Below are positions 12,029-26,000 of a stretch of DNA of 64,000 nucleotides, piece by piece. This DNA is from Kalaharituber pfeilii (lineage: Eukaryota > Ascomycota > Pezizomycetes > Pezizales > Pezizaceae). The stretch's first letter is position 1. Each line of letters starts with the position of its first letter. The position numbers and the translations under genes are program-made. Under the pieces are notes generated by a model, which was not told the origin of the DNA, searched no databases, and saw only the letters and a program-made list of their open reading frames with translations. Where the stretch lies: positions 1,488,001 through 1,552,000 of the forward strand of contig WHUZ01000006.1 of the NCBI GenBank assembly GCA_015179045.1, written 5' to 3'.

Positions 12029-14532
12029 CTATATCGTATAAAGGAAGTCGGGCCTAGCAAACGATAAAGGATACCCCGTTAGCGTTCGACGCGTTCATTG
12101 TGCAGACTACTATGTGGAACCCACGACGCCCTATCTAACTCTCTAACTCACCTCATATCACCCAAATCCTCAATCTGCTTCTCCCCCAGCCCCTGAATCC
12201 AGTGGTCTCTTTCGCCTGCAGACCTCCTCTTGTTCTCCTTGGTCAATAAGATGTAATTTAGAATGGAGCCACCGAGGAGGCCGATGGCTAGGTAGCCTAG
12301 GACGATGGCGTGGCTGTGCAGGGCCATTAACCTTCTTGTGAACATGCAGAAAATGCAAACGGGCGGAGGCCTTACCCAAGAGTATAATGTGGTGCATCTT
12401 GTCCACGGTACACATTTGAACTCATCTAATCGACAGTCGTCAGTTATTCCATGCTTGACCTGCGGGGCAACCGCTTTCAAAAACTTACCACTCCGTTCAA
12501 GTTCCCCCATCCGATCACTATTCCCAACGTCACTCCTCTCTTGTACACACCTTCTACGTTGTTACTAACCCATGTAATAGTATTCGAGATGCAAGGGTAG
12601 ATGCCCAACGCGCCCAAGAATGTGGCGACATAGCTCAATGGAATATTGCGGCTTCCAAGTAAAATTGAAAAGCCTAGAACGCCCAGCAGGGAGATGCCAA
12701 TGTTGAAGACACCGCGTTTGTTGTATCTATCGGCAAGCCAGCCAACGATGATTGTGAGTATGCAGGCGGCCGCGTACGCTTGAGTACCTTCAAGTTAGTG
12801 GGCCTTCTGGAGTTTAGAGTATGGGGCTACTTACGAGGAACACTGAGCAATTGGGCCTTCGTGGAAGTGTATCCAAGTTCTTTGATGATGCTTGGTAGGA
12901 ACAAACTGAAGGCATACAGTGCACCTAAACTAGACATGAGTTTGTGGCTTCTAGTCATTGGGATACAACAAAAAGCTTACCATCAACTCCCATATACATT
13001 AAGCAACCAACATAAGTTTTCCAATCGGTCAAGCTCTGCCAGAGGTAGGTCGTCTTGAAGTCTTCATGCATAGCACTACTTTGCTGGTCATCTTTCAACC
13101 GCTTGAGAACGCGCCTCCTGTCGTCGTCGCTGAGGAAGTGGGCATCGTCGGGGAAGTCAACAACAACCCAGAACGAGACCACTCCAATAAGAACAGTTGC
13201 TATTCCCTCAAGGATCTAGAAGGCTTCATTAGGCTCCGATAGGAAGAGAATCACCAAGTAGAGGAGCAAGGAAACTTACGAAAATCCATGCCCAACCTCT
13301 CTTCCCACCGACGCCATCCATTCGAGCAATGGCTGCGGCTAGGAGACCGCCAAAGCTACCACTCACAGCGGCAGCAGAAAACTATAGCAAAATCAGCCCC
13401 CTCCACAGTGAATAGTTTGAGAGGCCGAGTAGAAACTTACAAAGACAGCGGCACGAATGCCAAATTCTCTTCGTTTATACCAGCATGAGAGGTAATAGTT
13501 GACACCACTAAGTCTCAGAGTCAGATCAGATGTTTCACTGGTGCCAAGGTATGGACTACACGTACGGGAAGAGGCCCTGTAGAGTTCGCAAACATACTTG
13601 TCAGTTTTGATGATGTCAATTGAGAGCAACTATAACCAGCGGGACTCACAGCTTCAGTCAACCCAAGGAACCATCTTGCAGCCATCATACCACTAAAGTT
13701 AGTTGTGAATCCCATGAAGGTCATGCAGATCCCCCAAAGAATCTGAAAGTAAATTTAGTCAACAAGTGCCATCATGGTACGATCGAATGTAACAGCAACA
13801 TCGTGGGTACGTACCATAATCAATGGGATGTAAATCCTACACACAGAATTAGCATTCTTTAGGTACAAATGTTATCAAGGAGCGAAGTCTTACTTTGGCC
13901 GCATCCGTTTCAATAGAATGTTCGAAAGAGGCTCAAACAAACTGTAAGACACAAAGAAAATCGTCAAACATGCATTATACTGCGATTGAGACATATGCAG
14001 ATCATCTATGAGGCCCTCAATTTTGGCGTTGCCCTGAACTTATGTTTTAGCTTTGTTGTTCCTTTGTCTGGTTACATATTGATGAACGTACAATATTGGT
14101 TCCTGATTAACATAGTACGTCAGCATGTGGCTTAGGTAGCAGAGTCACAGACACCATTGGATTATGCAATGTGTAAGAAGTACTTACGATCTAGAAACGA
14201 TGCAAGATATAGTAGGCAAAGCTACAGGGAGGGCCGCAGTCAGCTATACATGCTCGACATTTAGACGTATTCATTTTTCCTGCCACAGGATCATGTATTT
14301 ACCCAAGGAATTAATCTCAGATCAAGCTTTCGGACCAATGCCTTATCCTGTAATAGATCAATTAGTTCTCCGGCTGTTATAAAAGCTGAATACATGAGAA
14401 GGGAACACTTACGATAGCGGCCCTTTCCTCCTCCGATAGTCCTGCATCTGGATCATCGTCGTTGGCCACCTCATTTCTCCTGATGGACCCCTTCTCCTCG
14501 AGAGATGCAGGGTTACTGGTAGAGCTTGCCAT
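12029..14532 (-). CDS. MFS transporter, allantoate/nicotinate permease family
   Basis: This is a probable plasma-membrane anion:H+ symporter for small organic anions (Dal5/Tna1-like family). The start is at 14532, and the N-terminus is acidic (DDDPDAGLSEEER). Many small exons follow. The family hallmark is rebuilt across introns as LCLLYLASFLD, RTNI and GNAKIEGLIDD. Later exons give TRFLG-type motifs (ARWFLGLTEA), the loop DFPDDAHFLSDDDRRRVLKR, GWLADRYNKRG and VLGYLAIGLLGGSILNYILL. The C-terminus is completed by a 25-nt last exon (12029-12053) ending PDFLYTI. One internal exon is only 11 nt (14092-14102, RTNI). Donors and acceptors are consensus and no stop is needed, so the gene looks intact at about 490-500 residues. 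Substrate is not predictable from sequence. Confidence 0.85.
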
Positions 14533-16520
14533 TGTTTATAATGCAGGCCCTTGGCTCTGGTTGATCAAATACTTTAGAGTTGGAGCGGAGTATGAGAATA
14601 AGGCCGCAGCTGGATTTCGGGGAGCATGACCGGTATTTGAGCAGAGAAGCTTTCTAAGTTCCAGTGCCGATCTTCCTATTCCAACATGCACCTTTATAAG
14701 AAAAAATTGCGGGGACTACAGTAAGGTATGGATTGCAGTAGCTAGAACTATTATTAAGCCTATATAAACCTTATTCTCATCGATTTTTAGCTAAGCCCCC
14801 ACATCCTCACGCGTGGCCACTCAGGGAAGGCGGTCAGCTCCAACGCCATGTGCGGCCTTCCCTGTCAGCGGGGGGCAATTTGAGGTTCGAAACTGGGTAT
14901 TTGATGCGATCGACTGCAAATATCCCTTAGACCGTACAGAAAAATTAAGGTACTGTTACTACTGTATAGAGTATGCTAGGATGGATATTCGGGTGCAACC
15001 ATGCCGAAGTCTGATATGTGCTCGCGGACGTGGTTAAGTTTTCAGAAACGTGAACTCATGCATGCAGCGTCGTTTTGTGGTACTGTAGCTGCGGTCAAGA
15101 TTGCATGGTTGAATTCAACCCGCGTGCATTCCACACAGAAAGGATTTTGCCAGCAGTTGCGAATGTTATTCAATCCTGACAGTAGGTATAAAATCGTTCG
15201 TTTGGGGCGAATCCCCTATCGGGTGTTGCCTGAACTTCTCTGGTGGTTCTTCTGGCAATGCATACTGGCAAAGGTGAGGGCCACTGGGGGGTTCCGTACC
15301 CTTCAGGCTTGGATGTAATTGAGAAAACCTTAGGCTGGACTGGATCCACCAACGAGGATTAAAGTGGAGATGGCCTCGACTTTCTCAGCATCTCATCCAA
15401 AAACTGTCGGGATTTCAGGTTTTTCTCTTCCATGGTGCCCCATTCCACTTATCGCAGGCTGACAGGAATTGAAAAAGTGAGAATGGCAGCTCTAAATGCA
15501 TGACTATAACGAAGCGACCGGGATTGCTTGCCATATCCAGCGCTGATAGCTCACAGGGAAGATCATATTATTGTCTCGCAGTCAACTCAAGGCAAGGCCG
15601 AGAATAATCCCGAAAATCTTACCCCACAAACGTCGTTAGCGGCGCTCTCGAAAATCGGACCATTCTAGCTTTCTCCACGCTCGGTTAAACGGCGTAGCCT
15701 GCAGCGTTATCATAGCTTGCCGGCAACGTTGTGTTTTGTGCGACGTACTTCTAATCAGGAGGTGTTAGCAAATGTCTAGTGCAATTCAAGGAACCTTGCA
15801 CAGCCTGATACACCTCGGAATATCATGATAATAAATCAATGTTAGCGGTATTAAATGAAAAGCTAATGGGTGCTTGAAGCGATGCAGTGTTAAGATACTT
15901 TGAAGAGTCACCAGAACCCATTTGTCTACATAGCCGAGCTTTATCGCACCGGGAAACTTAGGACTTCAGAAAACTGGCATCACTGGCAAGCAATGCACGT
16001 GAGGTCGTACTCATTCAGCAACCTTGCTGATAGATTGCCTGCGAACAACTAGCTGTGGTGATCTTGAGGAAACGAGCTTCTAGTACATCCCAAGTATATC
16101 AGTACTAGCGTAGATGAATGGATTAAACAGTGACAATACCCACAAGCATTCCAATGACGTCTCATAATGCTAGTACATAATAGATTCAGTATTCACTCCG
16201 AGCTCAACACTTATTCCTTTGGTCCGGTCAGCCCGCTCCCTCAATGAGGTTTGGTCTGCATAATCAGAGGGGCTCCCGCCGCCCCTCCATGCATAGTAAT
16301 CTTGCATACAGGTTACAGGACGTCGATCTAAGCTTCAACTGTACTCGCGGCAAGCTACGATAGGTTGACGTAACCCGAATGGGCCTAACTGTGCCGATAG
16401 TGTCCTGTTTCCCCACACAGACGTCAGAATAGCGCTCATTTCCCACAGAACCCCGCAATCTTCTAAAGTGCGTCGCGCATTAGAAATCAGAAACTAAGTA
16501 AAATTCCACACGTTCCAAAG
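14533..16520. other. No supported gene
   Basis: This is the shared upstream region of the diverging MFS and FolB genes. A 105-codon plus-strand frame at 15001-15318 lacks any recognisable feature. Confidence 0.45.
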
Positions 16521-17388
16521 ATGGAGACTTCGCAATTCACCACTCATCCTTCGCCGGCCTCTCCGGACTCGCCAGACATTGTCTCAGTGCGGGCACTTAC
16601 CTTAACGACACACATTGGGCACGACGTTTGGTACCGAAATCGTCCGCAGCCAATCATTGTTTCCCTCTCACTCTACACGGATATTTCCAAAGCGGGTACC
16701 ACAGACGACCTCGGTTCCTCCATTCACTATGGTACACTTACCAAGGCCGTTTCAAGCCACATTACTGAGGGCAGCTCCGATAACCTACTCGATTTCGTCA
16801 ATGGTGTTGCAGAATGTTGCTTCCTCAAAGGCGATGCCGAGGATAAAGTGAAGATAATTGCTGAACTGCCAGAGGCACTGACCATGGCAGAGGGTGTTGG
16901 CATCGAGGTATACAGACAGCGGTATAGCAAAGGGCCCCGCAGCGAAGGGGATATAGGTGCCGTCCCAGGGTTTGGAGATGCACTCTTTGTGCGAAATTTG
17001 AGAGTTCCATGTATCATTGGAGTTAATGATCCAGAACGCACAGAGAAACAGATTGTGGTTGTGAATCTGAGGTTCTGGGACGTAGGTGCAAATATGGTGG
17101 TAGGGTATAGGAACTTGATCCAGACTATCACAGGGGTAAACTGCTCAAGTCCAAATCTACAGAGGGTTAAGCTAACTTGGACAGCATATCGAAGCTTCCC
17201 GTTACCTCACGATAGAAGCCATGGTTACTGCGATTTGTAGGATTTCCTGCGTAGAGTACGGTGTCAACAAAATCACTGTGAGGGTGGAGAAACCAAGTGC
17301 CTTAACATTTGCAAGGGGGGCGGCAGTCGAGATAACGCGAAGGAAGGAGTTCTTTGCCGGTGGCAGGACGCCAGCAGGCTTTGTATGA
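16521..17388 (+). CDS. Dihydroneopterin aldolase-domain protein (FolB-like)
   Basis: Exon 1 is 16521-17135. The 49-nt intron 17136-17184 has donor gtaaac, a perfect gctaac branch site and acceptor acag. Exon 2 is 17185-17388. The product is about 272 residues. Two tandem FolB/epimerase-like halves are visible. The first is VRALTLTTHIGHDVWYRNRP then QPIIVSLSLYTDISKA and SIHYGTLTKAVSSHI. The second is LFVRNLRVPCIIGVNDPERT then KQIVVVNLRFW and, across the intron, EASRYLTIEAMVTAICRISC and ITVRVEKPSAL. Dihydroneopterin aldolases act in folate synthesis (7,8-dihydroneopterin to 6-hydroxymethyl-dihydropterin). In many fungi this is part of the trifunctional FOL1 enzyme. Here HPPK and DHPS domains are absent, so it is either a stand-alone enzyme or a FolB-like protein of other function. 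Confidence 0.85.
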
Positions 17389-20300
17389 GCAGGTTATCGG
17401 CCTCGGAAAAGTCTTTGTGTGGTGGTGACATGAAAGTCCTGCTTCACTACTGCACACATTTTCATTCAATTTTATCTTGCGCTGTGCCGAGATTATTCTC
17501 TTGACCGTCATGGCGAGCGAGGAGTCATTGCGCGCCCTAAAGCTGAGGCCAGAGCTGGTATTGTGATGTAATCTCCAATATAGTTGAGTACTTGAACGGC
17601 ATAGCCATTTGTTGTGTGCCACGACCGGATAAGTCGTACAGCTGTAATCTCAAGTTGTCTAGCTGATCTGATAAGAAGTACTGCATAACAATGACAATGA
17701 CTGCACGGCGGCAGCTGCAGTGCGCTAGCATGAGACGACATCATTGCTGTTTATGCGTTCCTCGGTTTGGGAATGTGCTTACTGCTATAGGCGGGAAGTT
17801 GGCTGTTACGGTTTCTACGATGATGTACTTAGTAGTGAGTAGAGGGTGTAACTTAGGACAACGATTTGTGCTTGACCGAGGCACCTGTCCTGCTGGCCCT
17901 TCTTACAGTCAACCCTGCGTGCCTTCTGTCTATTGTAATTGCTATCAAGTATACATGCTAGCTTAACAATCTCCAGGAGCTTCGGCAGCCACACCACTCC
18001 ATCCATAGCTCCGGCGTGGCCATAGCTTTCCCTTATAACTCCAGCCGTGACTGTTTCTCCGAAAACTCCGGTCCGTGCCTGAGGCACTGTCTCACCGCTC
18101 TGACTATGCCAGCAATCCTTGTGATACCCATCCGTGCCCAACCCATCGTTCATTGCCAGACTGTACCTATCGGTTGATCCGGCCAAATCGTCACTAGCAG
18201 CTTTACAGGTCGATATCCCCTTCGCAGGTAGACCCTGACATTGGCCTCTTCGAACGGGATTATGGCCCGTGGACGAGGTTTGAGAAGGGGTATATTACAG
18301 GTAACGCTTACGGCATGAGCAGTGTGTTCGATCTATGTACATGTCTGGATGGCTGTTTTTTTTTTTTAAAAAAAAAAAATATCATTGATCGCTTGCCGCC
18401 CGAGGGGCTATGGCGATGGATGGCTGGTTAAGCGTGCATTAAGCACATCAAGGTCTAGTTTCGTCGTAGTTTGGCTGCAACGACTTAACGTGGCTTAGGC
18501 CAAATGTATTTGACTCAAGTTTAAGGTACAATAGTAGTCACGTGCCAAAGCCACGAAGGGTCCCGACGATCATACACTAGTAATATGATAGTAGCTTCAA
18601 CTAGAGGGGCGGGCTTGGCACAGGGTTACTTATACTTCAGTCTGGTTGCAACCAGACTACTTACATCTTACGGTACGTCTGCCAGACTTCCAACGGCCTC
18701 CACTTCAAATTTCTTTTCTCCTAATACCAACATTGCAGAGTCTAAGGCTTGAAACTTGGAACAGTTCGATTGTGCTCGGGGCCGAAGAGTATCAACAAGA
18801 CCAACTGAGCTTAGACGTGCTTATACGCTCTTCTCATAACCCTTGCAGCAATCAGTGAATTTGTGAGCATTACCATGCGCCTTGCAGGCATAGTGAAAGC
18901 ATCAATGATGATAATCGTAGCCAGCTGTCATGCCGCAGCATTCTCGAAACAACATGCTGAAGATACATGTTTTGGAAGAGAGTTCAAGGTTGTCTAACTT
19001 AGACCGGTAAGTATTGATAACCCGGCTACTCATCATCTCTAGCGAGTTGCAAAAATTATGTATATTGCAATTGGGTGTAAAAAGGATCATCTAACTTTAC
19101 GGATGCTTGTTAGAGTTTATGAGAAGCATTCAATCTTCTAGCCTTCATAGCAAGAATATCTGGCTTCGACGATTGAACGCAATAGGCCAATGCCTGTCTG
19201 AGGTGATGAGAAAATACTCAACGAGTACGTAGTTAGTGCAGAAATGATGTTTCATCCAAGCTGCCCATGTGGATTGAGCTTATTCCACTCAATAATCTGA
19301 AATGAAGGCTTCTCGTTGACATGGGCTCGATGCGATAGGAATAGTGGAGACCTAGGTACCCAATGGCCCAATTGCAACAGTAATAGTGCAGCGATTGGAC
19401 ATTGGAGTGAGAATTGGAGTGTAATGAGGCATGGTACCGATCTGGATCCGGAATGTTGCCCAATCGCGACTCGAATAACCTCAGATAACTAGCGTCACCA
19501 TAACACCGCTGAGAGCCCATGTAGAGTTTGGGTGGTTGGTGGCAACTTTTCTCAAATGGCATTCATGAGTGTGATTCAGCTGGAATTCAGAATTAGAACA
19601 TGATCGAGATATTGAACGAATTCATTCTGAGGAGTTAACTAGTGTCACTTCCAAAAAACTCTCCTAATGTGCTGGCCATGGGTCCATACGTTACACGGGG
19701 CAATTGGTGTGAGACAAATCATCCATTTTAACATCCAGGAAATGGAAGTCGCTAGACTCTGTTTTGACCACAAGAAGCTCTCACTAACACCAGTGCACGA
19801 CATTCGAGAGAGCTCCAATTTCTATTCAAGTGCTGCTCGGAACAGTTGTTGTTACGACTTGGTTGACCTTCTGATTGATGATAAAGCCCTCAATTCCGTT
19901 ACTGAAATGGTCGGTAAGGGATGAGATTATTGTTGCTTTTATAATCCTCCCCTGACGAATAGGGCGACATGACTGGAAGAATTTGGACAACGACAGTCTA
20001 CGAATTCTAGGTATTCCATCTCGATCTGTTTGGGTTTGATGAACTGGTGATCCTATGCTCAAGTACAAATTCCAGTGGGATCTCCTGTGTATCATATGAG
20101 GGAGAATTGTGGCATCTTCAATACTCGAACCCACCAAAACTCCATCAATCTGCATAATCATCAGGCAGGCCACTAAGGTGCTGTTGCGTTGATTCCAGCG
20201 CAATCCTTGTAAACATTGCAGTTCGGCCTACTCATGAATGATCTGCTGGCAGTATGGAACAATTGCAATGCCAGCTGTCACGGGTCCACTGGTTTTGATG

Positions 20301-23056
20301 CATACGTGTTGGCCGTTGTACCATGGAAGTGTTAATATGGTCAAAGGAGCTGAAGAAACGGGGAACGGCCACACCCGATTATATATATTTGCTGGCAAGT
20401 GGAATAACTGGACATACGTATTCTTTTCCATCTGAGACACTGAATGAATTCACGGCCAGGTAAGACATACTTCTTTGATAGAGTGCTTCTAGAAGGAACG
20501 CAAAGTACAGCTGGCATGACACGTCCCTGCATTTGTGATTTCTGGAGTTGCAACACCTGATAGATGGATAATGTTCTAGTAGCATTATTTGTGGAGCTGA
20601 CTGTCCGAGATAGTCTTCACCTGTTGTGTTACTGGTAATCACTACTTTTACCATCTTTCTAGACATGTAATTGCTGACGGAATATGAAAAAGATCATGAT
20701 TGACTGTCAAGCACTCTCAACCATCCAATCCTTGCAAAAAGCCAAGCATCCGATCATTGCATAGTGAGCGGAGTATTATTCGTCGAATCCGCCTGTATAG
20801 CAGGCACCACTTAATAACCATATTATAGCATTACCGGCCGTGGCTCTGATCTCTTGCGGACAGCCGACTGTCGATCGCATTATTGCGAAGTTTTGTTTCC
20901 TTAGCATAGGACAATGCGGCGTAGCCTAAAGCAGAATGACGTCGAGGTGGTCACATTTCGCCTCGAAATGAGATGAATTTCGCTCACTTACATGTACGGT
21001 CGGGATTGTACTCTACTGTACAACTGCGCTGATAAAATGGTGCTTTACAGTAGAAATAAATTGTTGATTGGCTTGGCAGACAACCTAGGCACTTTCCAAT
21101 TGTTACGGGGTTACGGGTAATTGAGAGAATAGGATGGGATCGGTGGGTCAGCTTCAAAAATGTATGATATGGTGGGGCAGATAGCAAACGAGCCCGCAAA
21201 TGTGAACATCATGCACCCTGCGATCACAGGCCAATTAAGGCTCCTGACAGGACGCGATTACAAGCATAGCGTCGACAGCTGCGTACGTATACGAAAGCCG
21301 TTTCTTTTTCCGTTCTTGCAGTGCATTGAGGACTCGATTTGGCGCGCGCGACTCGAGGCTGCCGCACTGCGGTACGAGATGTCACGTGCATCTGTACCCA
21401 ATTGGGCAGCTGAGCGGATCCGCAGTCAACGAGGGAACCAGTGCATCGAGTGTTTTCTCTCAGCGCATAACCGCGTCTCCACTCCCGTGCCTTCTGAAGC
21501 ACTCATCATCGCCGTTAGATCTATCGGAAGGGTATCACGATCGATCGGGTTTCGAATTTTCGGATGCGGAAAATAACCAATCCACATGACTGCTGTAGGT
21601 GCTCTGCTTTGCTCTGCTCTCTGTGCTGTGAAGCAGCCACATAACCCGCCCTGCGACACTCAAGGCGCCCTCATCGTGTAACTCTGCCACGGTGAGAGGG
21701 AGGCAGGCGCCGGAGGCAGTTCATACCAGAATACGCGTCGCTACATGCGCGTGCCATGTACTCCGCTGCACGGTCACTAATCCTATCCTATCCTTAGCTG
21801 CGTCGCTGGATTCCTTCTGGAGGTGTCGACGTACGCCAAGTTTCTTATCACCACGAGGCACCCAAGCCCGGTTTCTCGTTCCGTGCTCGAGAGCTGGTCT
21901 CCCACCTAAGACTTCCCAGGTGACAAAGCGTAAACCAACCACAGAGAATCAGCCATCCATGACGACCCAGCCAGGCTGAACAACCCGCACCAAATGGTCA
22001 GATGTTTCTCGGCTGGCGCATCGCCTCCCCCACCTCTGCGGTGATCCTGTACTATTTCTGATCATACACAGCGTCGTATATCATAAGCTAGGATGTTTCC
22101 GCATGTGTTCAACTGTTGTCAAATAGGACCAAATGCTGTTCATCGACACTTCACTACACGATCAGCAAAGTTCCACGTTTGGATGAATACAATTGGATTA
22201 TATGCAGGCGCAAGCTGAAAAGGTTACATGGCATCGCATGGTATTGCGACCTGGTCTGTCGGTGTCTTGTCCCACCTTGCGAACTTCCAACTACATGCTG
22301 CTCATTCACCCCGTCAAAAGTTACCGCGCCGGACCAACCACATGGTTGTCGGCTTTAGCCGCTGAACGAGCAGTATCCGTCGTCAGTTCGTATTGGGCAT
22401 TTTTGCTCCATCTGAATAGCCAGAGATAATCACTGATCCTATTTTGTCAGTCAGCGTTACACTCCTGAGCCGCGCCATCGTGGAAGAGCCAATGCTCTTC
22501 GCCCCGCGGACATGATTGTGGGCTTCCGGGGTGGGTGGGGGTTTGAATTCATGGTGCCAACACATCCATAGCTCACATGCAGCCCCGCGAGATACCCAAT
22601 ACCAATTATTATTTATTTTTGATGCTGCGCAAGCTTGAACATGGTGCATGTCTCAGTGGCTTTGGGCCGACATTACTACTTAACAAGTCCCCTTAAAGCA
22701 TCAGCTAGTACTCGACTCCATGTTCCCCTGCCTTAGTTCCATACAGTCAGTTCTGACTTGTGTTGTGCCTTTACGCTGGGCCTTTTGGCGGGAGGCTTAT
22801 ATCTTGTCACTACCTAAAGCTCCAAAGACAGGCCTGTTGGATACTTCATTTGCGACGCACTGCTTTTAGGACCATTGTTTCTTTCCTTTATACGAAATCC
22901 CCCACTCACGATTCACGATCCTTTCACGAATATTCCACGCATTACATTCCTTTGTTTCTTCAGCATCTATTTTTTGATTACTTATTGTTTTGATACTGCT
23001 TTTGTTACGACGTTTACGACCTTAACGAATCTACGACTATCAACAACCTTTACATC
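17389..23056. other. Long gene-poor stretch
   Basis: About 5.7 kb without a supportable gene. Scattered frames up to about 138 codons (for example 19826-20203 minus and 21160-21576 plus) have no motifs. A minus-strand patch near 19120-19220 reads LRQALAYCVQSSKPDILAMK and faintly resembles fungal copia Pol, but it stops soon after. A retroposon tail lies at 18356-18420. The last 300 bp, pyrimidine-rich, is probably the promoter and 5' UTR of the gene at 23057. Confidence 0.45.
18356..18420 (-). mobile_element. SINE-like retroposon tail (copy b)
   Basis: The minus strand reads TCGCCATAGCCCCTCGGGC, then GGCAAGCGATCAATGATATT, and then a T/A homopolymer tract. This closely matches the tail at 60743-60803 (same CGCCATAGCCC block and same AATGATWT end). 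Its length and 5' boundary are unclear. Confidence 0.5.
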
Positions 23057-26000
23057 ATGTCTCAAAGCGGGCACCAAACAACCTCTACTACAACTCTCCC
23101 TCAACTCTCTATGCAGAAAGGTGCGCATGCGTTCACTCCACAAAAGTATATGTTTGGTTTTACTTATGGGATGGAAGATCGAGGTTTTATTCCTCTTGCG
23201 CTTGTTGGCTTTGTTGGATTAGCAGGAATCGCAGCATGGCTCGGACAGGTTTGGGTTTTCCTCACTTTGACATCGAACTCTTGCTCACATCCTGGTAGCC
23301 GATGTTATGCGACCTATGCATTGCGGAGGTATTCTTCATTGGTAATCAAATTGTGAAAAATGGAACACCCGTAAGTCATGGTTCAAGAGTGTTATCGGCG
23401 CTGGAGTCTAACATACAAACAGCGCCGGGCAATCTATGAAGCGCAGCCTGCTGAGAAGCAATATCTGGAGAATATCAAAGAGACGCGCAAGGAATCAGAG
23501 GATGTTAAACTTGTTGAAGGGGTGCAGGTTCACTCAAAGCAGACAAGTCTCCTAGAGCCCTCCCAGACAACGGATTCTACTGCACAGGCTACAGTGCCGA
23601 AGACAGGGAATACTGTCAGTTCAGCCGAGCAGCCCACCGTTCTTCCAAATCCAATTCCGGAAAGGATTGAATACATTGTCCAGCCTGACTCCCACTCAAT
23701 TAGCGCAATCACCAACGACGGAGTCCTTGTCAGCGAACCGCCCCCAATCGTCGAGTCTGAAGTCTGCATCTCACCTTCTTCAAATCCCATTCCGGAACGA
23801 GTTGAGTACATCAGTAAGAAGCCTCGTCCATTGAGCTTTTCCCCTCCAACTCCACCAGTCTCCCCACCACGAGAACCATTTGCTCAACCTGTCCCAGTTG
23901 ATATGCGCTTGCCGTCACCTCCAGTCCCATCTAGCATCCTAACTCCACCACTTTCTCCGCAAATTCCACCTGTGGACTATTTTGTTGGACTTGATGGAGT
24001 TACGCAAACTGGCCCCGAGCACGATGAGATGAATTCAATTGAGTTTGAGAATGCATGGAAACAGAATACAGCGGCCAGTGGCCTTGTTGCCAACACTGAG
24101 GAAGCAAGCCCTGAAAGAGTAGCGCATCAAGATTCTGAGACGGATCAACAGCTCCAGGATCAGCTGCGCGAGGCCTTTGACGATGAGCTGCCAGTTGTGA
24201 CTCACGTTGAGGACATCACTGTGGACAAGGACTCCAACATATTGATCCAGGATGAGGATATGGAAAGTTCCATGGTTGTTGTTATAACCCCTGATATGGA
24301 TGAACAAAAGCGCGATGCCGTGGAGAACCAACTCCCATCTCCATCTACGGATACACATTCTCAGCAGACTTTGTCTCCTATTCAGCAAAAACCAGCGTTT
24401 ATTATTCTCACACCAGAGAAAGACGAGGAAAAGGTTCTCTACGACGCCAATAACTCCCGAGCTTCATCCATTGATGCTCGCATTACCCCTGCACCAGCAG
24501 AAGAATCAGAAGTTGAAGCTGCCCAAGTAGTTTCACCCCCCGCTGAACACCCTCAGATTATCACTACACCTCCAAGGACCAACGACGTTGTTTTCTGCAA
24601 CCCTTTTTCATCTTCCAATTCTGAACCAGAACAGGAAGTGGATAAGGGGGATATGGTTCAGCCTGCTGAAGAGTCGATTGTGCTTAGTACTACCTCCGTC
24701 GCCCCTGTGGAGAACCATGAAGAGAAGCCTTCCAGCGATCAGCCCCATGTGGAAGTAGTCCAGGAAGTTGCCTCCCCAACAGACGAGACCATCACAGAAG
24801 TAATTGTGGAAGAGAAGCCTTGCAATGATCAAGTCCTGATGAAAGCAGAATTGAAGGAAGCGGAATTGAACGAAGCCGGGCTTGCCCAAGAGTTTTCAGC
24901 TCATGAAGATGTGAAGGAGCCTGCCCCGGAACTGGCCATCTCTATCCAGCCACTTCCAGAGGTATTTTCCACGCTTTCAAGAGAGGATCCTTCCTTTACT
25001 GAAGATTTTACGGAGAAGCCTCTCTCAGAGGGGAAACTTCCTGAAGCGCCTGCCTCAACACCTGAAGCCTCCACAGCAGTGGAGCAGAAGCCTGAGGAAA
25101 ACGACACTGAGGTCATGCCAGAACAGTCACTTGAAGTGGTCAAGGGCCCGTATGTCGAAGTTGATGAACCAGAGCTGCAAACTGCAATGGAAGAGTCTCC
25201 GAATCCGGTTACTCCTCCAGTCGTCACATCTGCACCAGCAATTCCCGAAGATACTGAAATGAAAATTCCCAAGCTCATTATTCCAGAAGATGTGAACGAT
25301 TCACAGAACGACGCACCTCAATCTCCAAGTGGGATGTCCTCCCGTCCGACATCAAGCGCAGGATCTCATCAAGAAACTGTGGGCTCATCATCATCCATCC
25401 AGCGCTCAGCTTCTGGTGCAGTTGTACGTAATGCCAACTCCGGCGATTCGGCTTTGTTTTCTTCGAGTGCACATGCTAACCCGGATACTTCTGAACCTGC
25501 AGCGCCTAAGGGGGTGGATCAAGAGGAGGTTCTCAAGCAAGTCAAAGAAAGCAAGAGATTAACTGTGATAGAGGAAGAAGATGAGATGGGTGGGTGGGAG
25601 GACTTTTTGGCAGTTGAATGTTTGGAGGAGGAGACAAACAACGTGTTGATAGAAGAGAAGAAACATGATAATGTCATATCCACAAACGATAAATGCATCA
25701 TCGAAACGAGTGTGGTATCAGAGCTGAAGGGAACGCAGAAGACGCCGAAGAAGGAGAATAAGCCAGTTGCTGCGGAGGTTGCGACTATAAGGGAGGAAAT
25801 GCCGTTACCAGTAGCCCCTCTGGCGGTGACAGCTGCTCCTGTACGACCTCAACTAACGCCACTCCAGACCCCGGGGGGATACACGCCAGCAGCGCCAGGA
25901 CCCAGCGCGCCCAAAATTTTCTCTAGTCCACCAAAACCGCCTGCGACAGTCCAAAAGCAAGCCCCGCGCCGTGTCCACTTTGACATTGACGATATGGTTG

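Noticed and set aside
14880..14900. ggttcgaaa-like tRNA B-box
   Set aside because: No A-box or cloverleaf can be drawn around it. No tRNA was supported anywhere in the window.
18150..18190. Sequence resembling the 5' end of 18S rRNA (ggttgatccggcc)
   Set aside because: The match is under 15 bases and no further rRNA similarity follows.
19826..20203. 125-codon minus-strand ORF, possibly transposon Pol
   Set aside because: I tried to align it to copia and gypsy Pol motifs and found none. Neighbouring patches are too short to support an element.
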